Below are positions 1 through 4,956 of a DNA stretch of 5,490 nt, one piece after another. Each line of letters opens with the position of its first letter. Positions within the stretch are counted from its first letter, which is position 1. A program made the position numbers and the translations under genes. A model generated the notes under the pieces. That model was not told the origin of the DNA, did no database searches, and worked only from the letters and a program-made list of their open reading frames with translations. This DNA comes from an uncultured Eubacteriales bacterium (GTDB lineage Bacteria; Bacillota; Clostridia; Peptostreptococcales; Anaerovoracaceae), in NCBI GenBank assembly GCA_902796875.1, contig CADBQT010000041.1:1-5490 (forward strand), given 5' to 3'.

Positions 1-695
1 AGGTGCTGACCCCCAACATCCTCAACGGATACGGGACCACGGAGACCTTCTGGAACTCCTTCCTGCGGCCCTACGACCTGCCGGAATTCGCCGGTTCCGT
101 CGGCGGCAGCTGCATCGACGACGAAGTCCGGGTAGTGAAGATCTACGAGGACAGAAAAGCGGAGCCGGACGAGCTGGTGCCCATGGACAACGAGACCGTC
201 GGTGAAGTCATCCTGTACTGTCCCGGCAAGACCACCTACAGCTACTACAATAATCCGGAAGAGCAGAAGGCCAAGTTCTACAAGGGCTGGATGTACACCA
301 ACGACCTGGGATTCTGGGACGAGAACCTTTATGTGACCATCAACGGCCGGAAGGATGACATGATCATCAGCGCCGGAGAGAACATCTACCCGACTCAGGT
401 GGAGGAAGCCATCAATGAATTCGACAAGGTGGCGGACTGCATGGTTACCGCGGTGCCGGATAAAGCCAGAGGACAGGCCATCGCCGCCTACGTCGTCCCC
501 AAGGACGAGTCCCTCACCATTCGGGAACTCTTCGACTTCTGCCTGGAGACCCCCATGCTGTCGGCCTACAAGCGGCCCAGATGGTACAAGCTGGTGGACA
601 GCCTGCCCATGACGGCGACGGGCAAGAAGATGCACTACGCCCTGAAGCAGCAGGCGGAAAAGGATCTGGAAGCCGGCGAGCTGCAGAGAAAATAG
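1..695 (+). CDS. Acyl-CoA ligase / AMP-binding (ANL superfamily) enzyme, C-terminal part, 5' truncated
   Basis: This is the last 230 residues of an ATP-dependent acid:CoA ligase, which activates a carboxylic acid to an acyl-adenylate and then an acyl-CoA in the cytoplasm. The reading frame is open from the left edge, so the GTG at position 3 is an internal valine and the true start lies outside; the missing part would hold the P-loop-like motif and most of the substrate pocket. Visible ANL motifs, counted from the GTG: YGTTE (10-14), TNDLG with the ribose-binding Asp at 101, the hinge and C-terminal-domain loop NGRKDDMIISAGENIYP (114-130) with Arg116, and TATGKK (204-209) with the catalytic Lys at 208. 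All key residues of this half are present, so the enzyme looks functional. The thioesterase gene follows 31 bp downstream, probably in the same operon. The acid substrate (fatty, aromatic or other) cannot be judged from this half. Confidence 0.9.
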   Translation, partial: VLTPNILNGYGTTETFWNSFLRPYDLPEFAGSVGGSCIDDEVRVVKIYEDRKAEPDELVPMDNETVGEVILYCPGKTTYSYYNNPEEQKAKFYKGWMYTNDLGFWDENLYVTINGRKDDMIISAGENIYPTQVEEAINEFDKVADCMVTAVPDKARGQAIAAYVVPKDESLTIRELFDFCLETPMLSAYKRPRWYKLVDSLPMTATGKKMHYALKQQAEKDLEAGELQRK

Positions 696-713
696 CCGGA
701 CAGTATCAGAGAA

Positions 714-720
714 AGAAGGA
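714..720 (+). promoter_or_regulatory. Ribosome binding site of the thioesterase gene
   Basis: AGAAGGA lies 6 nt before the ATG at 727. It supports that start and translation from a transcript shared with the upstream ligase, since the 31-bp gap shows no promoter or terminator. Confidence 0.7.
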
Positions 721-726
721 AAGAAT

Positions 727-1155
727 ATGTGGAGCTTTAAGCGCCAGGTCAATTACTACGAGACGGACCGCATGGGAGTGGTCCATCACTCCAATTATCT
801 TCGCTATCTGGAAGAGGCGAGATACGTGTGGATGGAAGACGTCATGATCCCCTATCCGGAGATCGAAAAGCAGGGGATCATCGTTCCCTGTACCAGCGCG
901 GAGGAAACCTTCCTGAATTTCCTTCGTTACGGCGACGAATTCTCCGTCCACATGGAGCTGAGCAAGTTTACCGGAGTGCGGATGCATTTCCGCTACAAGG
1001 TGTACAATGAGACGACGGGAGACCTTTGCCTGGAGGCGGAGACCGTCCACTACACCACGACCCGGGAGGACTACAAGCCCACCAGCGTGAAGCGAAGCCA
1101 TCCGGAGCTGTTCGAAAAACTCCAGTCTCTGGTGAGCAACGAGATGGATGACTGA
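727..1155 (+). CDS. Acyl-CoA thioesterase, 4HBT/YbgC-FadM-like hotdog family
   Basis: A complete 142-residue single hotdog-domain protein, the usual length for 4-hydroxybenzoyl-CoA thioesterase/YbgC relatives. These cytoplasmic enzymes hydrolyse acyl-CoA thioesters to free acid and CoA. The family signature is near the N-terminus: ETDRMGVVHHSNYLRYLEEAR spans residues 12-32, where Asp14 is the expected catalytic acid, followed by Gly17, the His20-His21 pair and Tyr24. The middle and C-terminal part (about 50-115) alternates as expected for the beta-sheet of the fold, with HFRYKVYN and EAETVHYTTT strands. There is no signal peptide or membrane segment. The gene sits 31 bp after an acyl-CoA ligase and probably shares its transcript; the pair could recycle CoA or release the product of an intervening step. 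The acyl substrate is unknown. Confidence 0.88.
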   Translation: MWSFKRQVNYYETDRMGVVHHSNYLRYLEEARYVWMEDVMIPYPEIEKQGIIVPCTSAEETFLNFLRYGDEFSVHMELSKFTGVRMHFRYKVYNETTGDLCLEAETVHYTTTREDYKPTSVKRSHPELFEKLQSLVSNEMDD

Positions 1156-1198
1156 TCGTCTGCAAAGGCAGGGGATAGTCCCAGGATAAACAGGGGTA

Positions 1199-1246
1199 AA
1201 AAGAAAACGGGGCGTCGATACATTCGGCGCTCCGCTGTTTTTGTTT
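1199..1246. terminator. Bidirectional intrinsic terminator between convergent genes
   Basis: The arm GGGGCGTCGA (1209-1218) pairs with TCGGCGCTCC (1224-1233) over 10 positions with two G-U wobbles, around the 5-nt loop TACAT. On the plus strand the hairpin is followed, after GCTG, by TTTTTGTTT (1238-1246). On the minus strand it is followed by GTTTTCTTTTT (complement of 1198-1208). It lies between the stop of the rightward thioesterase (1155) and the stop of the leftward LysR gene (1267), so it can serve both. The remaining 1156-1198 stretch holds only a tiny GGGA/TCCC hairpin and no gene. Confidence 0.75.
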
Positions 1247-1266
1247 GGGTGAGGGGATTCTACGCC

Positions 1267-2172
1267 CTATTTCCCTTTGCGCCCGCCTGCCAGCACTTCC
1301 CGGAACAGAGCGGCCGCCGGGTTCAGGAGGGACTTCCTCCAGGCGGCGATGCAGGTGATGGTGTAACTCTTTTCGTCCAAAGGCAGGAAGACCAGATCAT
1401 CCCCCTCGGGGACGAGAGAGGCGGGGAGGATGGACGCGCCAAGACCGGACCGAAGGGACAGGAGCACGGAGGAGACCTCGGGGAAGGTGTTGATGATCTC
1501 CGGCTTGATCCGGTGAGTCCGGCAGTAGTTCATGGCCTGCATGTAGACGATGGGGTCCGCCTGCTCGGAGAGAAGGACGAGTCCCGCCTTGGGGAGAAGA
1601 TCGGAAGCCGGGATCCGCCCCGATTTCGGGGAGCCGACCAGCCGGTCGCAGTACATTTTGCTCATGACCGCGCCGATCACCTCCTGGTGGGTGGTGATGG
1701 TATCGTATTCCTCGCTGTCCGCCAGCATATCCTGATAGAGGAAGCAGAAATCGTAAGGGGAATCCACGTCTTCCATCAAAGTGAACCCGGAGGACAGGGG
1801 AGTCAGGTCGATGACGATGTCCGGATAGGCCCGGTGGAACTTTTCCAGAGCAGCGGACAAAAACCTTTCTGCGGCGGGGACGGCGGCGATGGCCAGCCGG
1901 CCTGCCGCTCCCTCGTGGAGCTGGCGCACCGCATGGGTGCCTTTTTCCGCGGCGTCGGCCATCTCCCGGGCATAGGGGAGGAAGGCCCGGCCTTCATCGG
2001 TCAGGTGGACATCCCGCCGGGTACGGTAAAAGAGCCGGACCCCCAGCTGCTTCTCCAGATCGTTGATCTGGCGGCTGATGGTGGACTGGGGAATGCCCAA
2101 CTGCCGGGCGGCGCTGGTAAAGTTCAGGGTCTTGCTGATGGCAAGAAAACTGTTTATCTGATTCAGATGCAT
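1267..2172 (-). CDS. LysR-type transcriptional regulator
   Basis: A 301-residue DNA-binding regulator of normal length for the family. The N-terminal winged helix-turn-helix covers about residues 1-60: it opens MHLNQINSFLAISKTLNF, has the core AARQLGIPQSTISRQINDLE (21-40), then LGVRLFYR and LTDEGRAFLPYA. A linker helix (about 65-90) leads to a periplasmic-binding-protein-like effector domain (about 91-290), starting GRLAIAAVPAAERFL and including GLGASILP (243-250). I chose ATG 2172 rather than the TTG at 2178, because AGAGG (2180-2184) stands 7 nt before the ATG but only 1 nt before the TTG. The gene is divergent from the ketosynthase-channel pair and convergent with the thioesterase. Family habit suggests it controls the divergent genes and itself in response to a small metabolite. 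The effector cannot be inferred. Confidence 0.93.
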   Translation of the reverse strand: MHLNQINSFLAISKTLNFTSAARQLGIPQSTISRQINDLEKQLGVRLFYRTRRDVHLTDEGRAFLPYAREMADAAEKGTHAVRQLHEGAAGRLAIAAVPAAERFLSAALEKFHRAYPDIVIDLTPLSSGFTLMEDVDSPYDFCFLYQDMLADSEEYDTITTHQEVIGAVMSKMYCDRLVGSPKSGRIPASDLLPKAGLVLLSEQADPIVYMQAMNYCRTHRIKPEIINTFPEVSSVLLSLRSGLGASILPASLVPEGDDLVFLPLDEKSYTITCIAAWRKSLLNPAAALFREVLAGGRKGK

Positions 2173-2179
2173 GTACAAA

Positions 2180-2184
2180 CCTCT
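2180..2184 (-). promoter_or_regulatory. Ribosome binding site of the LysR gene (decides the start)
   Basis: The minus strand reads AGAGG followed by TTTGTAC and then ATG (2172). The 7-nt spacing favours this ATG over the TTG two codons upstream, which would leave a spacing of only 1 nt. Confidence 0.65.
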
Positions 2185-2187
2185 AAA

Positions 2188-2210
2188 TGTAATCCGTTTT
2201 TGCTATTATA
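2188..2210. promoter_or_regulatory. Candidate LysR-type operator (T-N11-A dyad)
   Basis: TGTAAT (2188-2193), 11 nt, then ATTATA (2205-2210). The arms are inverted repeats matching at 5 of 6 positions, and the innermost bases give exactly the T-N11-A pattern known for LysR-type regulators. The right arm is the complement of the regulator's own -10 box, so binding here would be expected to repress the regulator's gene. It lies more than 120 bp upstream of the likely start of the divergent transcript, far for direct activation of that promoter. Confidence 0.4.
2205..2210 (-). promoter_or_regulatory. -10 box of the LysR gene promoter
   Basis: The minus strand reads a perfect TATAAT, 32 nt upstream of the LysR ATG. 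Transcription would begin near 2198 and give a leader of about 26 nt that includes the AGAGG site. The -35 region is poor: the candidates (CTTTAT at 16 bp spacing, or ACTTTA at 17 bp) match the consensus weakly. Confidence 0.55.
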
Positions 2211-2296
2211 CTACACGAAAGCCGGGATAAAGTAAAGAGGGAGCACGGAGAGGAGAGGCCGGCCGGACCCGGTGCCCCATCCCTGCCCGGTTCCAA

Positions 2297-2326
2297 GTGA
2301 CAATCCGGGCCCGGGTAGTGTATAAT
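2297..2326 (+). promoter_or_regulatory. Sigma-70-type promoter for the ketosynthase-channel operon
   Basis: The -35 box GTGACA (2297-2302, 5 of 6 to TTGACA) and a perfect -10 box TATAAT (2321-2326) are 18 bp apart. Transcription would begin near 2333, about 33 nt before the chosen ATG. The spacer contains the perfect palindrome CCGGGCCCGG (2305-2314), which could be bound by a regulator. Confidence 0.7.
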
Positions 2327-2353
2327 GGGTGAAAAGCAAAAGGGGAAACACCC

Positions 2354-2358
2354 AGGGG
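2354..2358 (+). promoter_or_regulatory. Ribosome binding site of the ketosynthase gene (decides the start)
   Basis: AGGGG is 7 nt before the ATG at 2366 but only 1 nt before the in-frame ATG at 2360. The spacing favours 2366 as the start. Confidence 0.6.
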
Positions 2359-2365
2359 AATGAAT

Positions 2366-3607
2366 ATGAAAAACCGTGAAAAGATCGTCATCACCGGAAT
2401 GGGGGCCGTCACCCCCGTGGGGATCGGCGTAGAAGAATATTGGGAAAACCTGTGTGAAGGCCGGTGCGGGATCCAGCGGATCAGCCGGTTCGATCCGTCG
2501 GATCTGGCGGTGCAGATCGCCGCGGAGGTCTGGGATTTCCGTCCCGAGGACTATCTTCCCGGCAAACTTATCCGGGAGACGGATCCCTTCACTCAGTATG
2601 CCTTTGTGGCGGCAAAGGAAGCCATCGAGGACAGCGGGATCGCCACGGATCACCGGATGGGGATCGTGGTGGGCACGGCCATGGCGGGGATCGATACCAT
2701 CGCTTCCACCCAGGAGATCCTGACCAACGCCACCCACAAAAACGTGGGACCCCGGTTCGTTCCCAAGATCCTGGGCAACATCGCCGCCGGGCAGATCGCC
2801 AAAGCCTACGGGATCACCGGTCCCAGCTACACCATTTCCACCGCCTGCGCCTCGGGAGGAGACGCCATTGCCCAGAGCGCATTGCTTCTGCTGGCGGGAG
2901 AGGCGGATGCGGTCCTGGCCGCCGGTGCGGACAGCACCCTCTGTCCGCTGGTGATCTATTCCCTGGCCAATGCCAGGGCCCTTTCCCGAGAGAACGACCA
3001 TCCGGAGACGGCCTGCCGGCCCTTCGATCGCAAAGCCAGCGGTTTCGTCATGGGCGAGGGCGGAGGAGCCCTTCTCCTGGAGACGGAGAGCCGGGCAAAA
3101 GAGCGGGGCGCAAAGATCTACGCCCAGCTTTCCGGATGGGCCAACAACAACGATGCCTACCACGAGACCCGGCCTTTGGAAGACGGAAGCCAGGCGGCGG
3201 AGTGCATGGAGCGGGCCATCGAACGGGCGGGGATCGACCCGTCGCAGATCCGGTACGTCAACGCCCACGGAACGGGAGCCATCAAAAGCGATGAGGCGGA
3301 GATAGCCGCTATGAAGAAGGTCTTTGGAGAACTTCGCCCGGCGGTAAGCTCCACCAAGGCGGCCACCGGCCACATGATGGGGGCCGGCGGCATCACCGAA
3401 GCCATCGCCTGCATCAAAGCCATCGAGACCGGGAGCATGCCCCCGGTGATCAATCTGGAGGATCCGGCGACAGACCTGGATCTGGTAACGGAGAGAAGAG
3501 ACGGTGAGAAGATCGATCACGCCATGTCCAACGCCTTCGGGTTCGGGGGACAGAATTCCACACTGATCTTCAGCCGATATGATGAAACTACGGGAGGAAA
3601 TGAATGA
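2366..3607 (+). CDS. Beta-ketoacyl-[acyl-carrier-protein] synthase II-like (FabF/KAS family)
   Basis: A 413-residue condensing enzyme of full FabF length; starting at ATG 2360 would add two residues. These cytoplasmic enzymes extend an acyl chain by decarboxylative condensation with malonyl-ACP. The thiolase fold begins at once (KIVITGMGAVTPVG). The catalytic set is complete in 413-residue numbering: Cys161 in TACASGG, His301 in NAHGT, Lys331 in SSTKAATGH and His336 in the same motif, and the C-terminal gating loop FGFGGQN is present. One difference: typical FabF has STP(L)ND after NAHGT, whereas here it is GAIKSDE, so this may be a paralogue with a special substrate rather than the housekeeping FabF. 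No ACP, FabG, FabZ or FabD gene is in the window. The gene has its own promoter, is divergent from a LysR gene, and overlaps the channel gene by 4 nt. The product of its pathway is unknown. Confidence 0.9.
   Translation: MKNREKIVITGMGAVTPVGIGVEEYWENLCEGRCGIQRISRFDPSDLAVQIAAEVWDFRPEDYLPGKLIRETDPFTQYAFVAAKEAIEDSGIATDHRMGIVVGTAMAGIDTIASTQEILTNATHKNVGPRFVPKILGNIAAGQIAKAYGITGPSYTISTACASGGDAIAQSALLLLAGEADAVLAAGADSTLCPLVIYSLANARALSRENDHPETACRPFDRKASGFVMGEGGGALLLETESRAKERGAKIYAQLSGWANNNDAYHETRPLEDGSQAAECMERAIERAGIDPSQIRYVNAHGTGAIKSDEAEIAAMKKVFGELRPAVSSTKAATGHMMGAGGITEAIACIKAIETGSMPPVINLEDPATDLDLVTERRDGEKIDHAMSNAFGFGGQNSTLIFSRYDETTGGNE
3592..3597 (+). promoter_or_regulatory. Ribosome binding site of the FNT channel gene, inside the ketosynthase 3' end
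   Basis: GGGAGG ends 6 nt before the ATG at 3604. That ATG overlaps the ketosynthase stop as ATGA (3604-3607), the usual arrangement for translational coupling. Confidence 0.7.
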
Positions 3608-4419
3608 ACTCACTGACGACAAAGGAAACCCTGGAAAAGATCTCGGACTCCGGGATATTCAAGGCGACGGCACCGGGATGGAAGCTTTTCCTTCTGGGCA
3701 TACTGGCGGGAGCATATATCGCTTTCGGAGCACAGGCCTCCCAGATGGCCTCCTTCGGACTGGTGTCCGATCCTATGACCTTCGGCGCCGGCAAAGTGGT
3801 GGCCGGAGCGGTCTTCCCGGTAGGCCTCATGCTGGTGGTCCTCTGCGGGGCGGAACTATTTACTGGAAACTGCCTCATGATCACCGGACTGCTGGATAAG
3901 AAGTTCGGTGTGGGCGCCATGCTGAGAAACTGGGCCATCGTCTACGTGGGCAACTTCGTGGGGGCGATCCTGATCGTGCTCATGGTGGGATACAGCGGCC
4001 TTCTGGACAGCGGCGGCGGAATGCTGGGAGCCCTTGTGGTCAAGACGGCTCTGGGCAAGTGCGGTCTTTCCTTCGGCAAAGCCTTCATCCTGGGCATCCT
4101 CTGTAACTGGCTGGTCTGTCTGGCGGTCTGGATGGCCACAGGCGCACAGGTGACCATCGGCAAGATCTTCGCCATCTGGTTCGTCATCGGACTCTTCGTT
4201 CTGTCCGGCTTCGAGCACAGTGTGGCGAATATGTACTTCATTCCGGCGGGACTTCTGGCGGCAGGAAACGAGGCCTACGTGCAGATGGCCGGCGTGGATG
4301 TGGCCGGATTTGGATTCGGGACCTTCCTGGTGAAGAACCTGATCCCGGTGACCCTTGGAAACATCGTGGGCGGCGGACTGTTCGTCGGCATCTTCTACTG
4401 GGTGACCAACAGAAAATAG
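3604..4419 (+). CDS. Formate/nitrite transporter (FNT) family channel
   Basis: A 271-residue integral membrane protein of normal FNT length. The family forms pentameric, aquaporin-like inner-membrane pores for formate, nitrite, hydrosulfide or short organic acid anions. Six membrane segments are visible at about 28-50, 66-95, 106-130, 158-178, 187-215 and 246-268. The family marks are present: GAYIAFGA (36-43) in the first segment, CGAELFTGN (81-89) where the second segment breaks, GILCNWLVCLAVW (164-176), and FEHSVANM (203-210) with the central pore His205. The C-terminus ends soon after the last segment (YWVTNRK). The start overlaps the ketosynthase stop, so the two should be co-translated. 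Formate is the commonest assignment, but the motifs do not settle whether the cargo is formate, nitrite, bisulfide or another small anion, so I give no focA/nirC name. Confidence 0.92.
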   Translation: MNSLTTKETLEKISDSGIFKATAPGWKLFLLGILAGAYIAFGAQASQMASFGLVSDPMTFGAGKVVAGAVFPVGLMLVVLCGAELFTGNCLMITGLLDKKFGVGAMLRNWAIVYVGNFVGAILIVLMVGYSGLLDSGGGMLGALVVKTALGKCGLSFGKAFILGILCNWLVCLAVWMATGAQVTIGKIFAIWFVIGLFVLSGFEHSVANMYFIPAGLLAAGNEAYVQMAGVDVAGFGFGTFLVKNLIPVTLGNIVGGGLFVGIFYWVTNRK

Positions 4420-4423
4420 ACCG

Positions 4424-4900
4424 TCAGGCGATGGCGACCACGCCGTAGGTGATCAGGAAGACCACGATCCCGGCGGCGATGACGCCGGCAAAAATGATGG
4501 GAACGGCGGTGCGCAGGCGAAGATCGAAAAGGGCGGCGACCAGAGACCCCGTCCATGCGCCGGTGCCCGGCAGGGGGATGGCCACCAGAAGGAAGAGGCC
4601 GAGGGCCTCGTACTTGACGATCTTATCCTCGTGCTTCGCTGCCTTTGCTTCGATCTTCTCCGCGATCCGGCGGAACCGGTCGAAGCGCTTCATCCAGTCC
4701 AGGATCTTCCGGATGAACAGGATGATGAAGGGCACGGGGACCATGTTCCCGATGATGGACACCGCCAGTGCGGTGACCGGCTCCAGGCCAAGGCCAACGC
4801 CAAAGGGGAGCGCCCCTCGAAGTTCGACGACGGGCACCATGGCGATCAGGAACGTAAGTATGATCTTACCTGCGAATGTCTGAAACATAAATTGAAACAT
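4424..4900 (-). CDS. Small membrane protein, putative small multidrug export family (COG2426 / Sm_multidrug_ex)
   Basis: A 158-residue hydrophobic protein of family-typical length. After a short N-terminus come a membrane segment (about 11-30) running into PVVELRGALPFG (23-34), a second (about 42-63), a charged, helix-prone cytoplasmic stretch rich in Lys, Arg and Glu (about 64-97), a re-entrant-looking PLPGTGAWTGSL (109-120), and a last segment (about 131-156). The ELRGA-P and PLPGTGAWTG motifs are the ones I associate with COG2426. The 'multidrug export' label is historical and the real role is not established. ATG 4900 is the first start in frame, with a second at 4888; neither has a good ribosome binding site close by. 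Its stop is 4 bp from that of the convergent FNT gene. The purB stop lies 56 bp upstream on the same strand, so co-transcription with purB is possible. Confidence 0.85.
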   Translation of the reverse strand: MFQFMFQTFAGKIILTFLIAMVPVVELRGALPFGVGLGLEPVTALAVSIIGNMVPVPFIILFIRKILDWMKRFDRFRRIAEKIEAKAAKHEDKIVKYEALGLFLLVAIPLPGTGAWTGSLVAALFDLRLRTAVPIIFAGVIAAGIVVFLITYGVVAIA

Positions 4901-4909
4901 AACGTGAAC

Positions 4910-4915
4910 AGTATA
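4910..4915 (-). promoter_or_regulatory. Possible -10 box just upstream of the COG2426 gene
   Basis: The minus strand reads TATACT, ending 9 nt before the ATG at 4900. Normal -10 geometry would put the transcript start about 2-3 nt before the ATG. The -35 region is only a T-run with no clear match, so the call is weak. Confidence 0.25.
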
Positions 4916-4921
4916 ACAGAA

Positions 4922-4952
4922 CTTCCTTCGGGAAAAAAGACCGAATTGGGAG
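4922..4952. other. Imperfect hairpin between purB and the COG2426 gene
   Basis: CTTCCTTCGG (4922-4931) pairs with CCGAA (4941-4945) and GGGAG (4948-4952), with a 2-nt bulge and one G-U pair, around the A-rich 9-nt loop 4932-4940. It starts 5 nt past the purB stop. No T-tract follows the stem on either strand, so it is not a clear intrinsic terminator; it could protect the purB mRNA end. It also enfolds the only AGGAAG upstream of the next gene, 21 nt from its ATG. Confidence 0.35.
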
Positions 4953-4956
4953 GCCC

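Noticed and set aside
1168..1200. Loose direct repeats (CAGGGGATA, CAGGATAAA, CAGGGGTAAA) after the thioesterase gene.
   Set aside because: They are short, imperfect and irregularly spaced. I see no regular unit that would support a repeat array or an attachment site.
1249..2235. Long open frame on the plus strand opposite the LysR gene (328 codons).
   Set aside because: It is the shadow of a clear LysR family protein. The translation is rich in Gly, Asp, Gln and Arg without any fold or motif, as expected for the antisense of a GC-rich gene.
2470..2518. Five GATC sites in 49 bp, with more through about 2720, suggesting a methylation-linked or origin-like cluster.
   Set aside because: The sites fall inside coding sequence and follow from heavy use of ATC for Ile and from GAT-C junctions (ATC, GGG ATC, GAT CCG). 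No DnaA boxes or AT-rich unwinding region accompany them.
2464..3294. Second plus-strand open frame inside the ketosynthase (276 codons).
   Set aside because: It is Arg/Gly/His-rich with no recognisable motif, and is an out-of-frame reading of a GC-rich gene.
3600..3602. An alternative ATG at 3600 for the channel gene.
   Set aside because: It is in a different frame from the FNT protein; the ATG at 3604 is in frame and has the better-spaced GGGAGG.
2183..3622. Very long open frame on the minus strand opposite the ketosynthase (479 codons).
   Set aside because: The ketosynthase on the plus strand has all catalytic motifs, a promoter and a ribosome binding site. The antisense translation is low-complexity-like and crosses the divergent promoter region.
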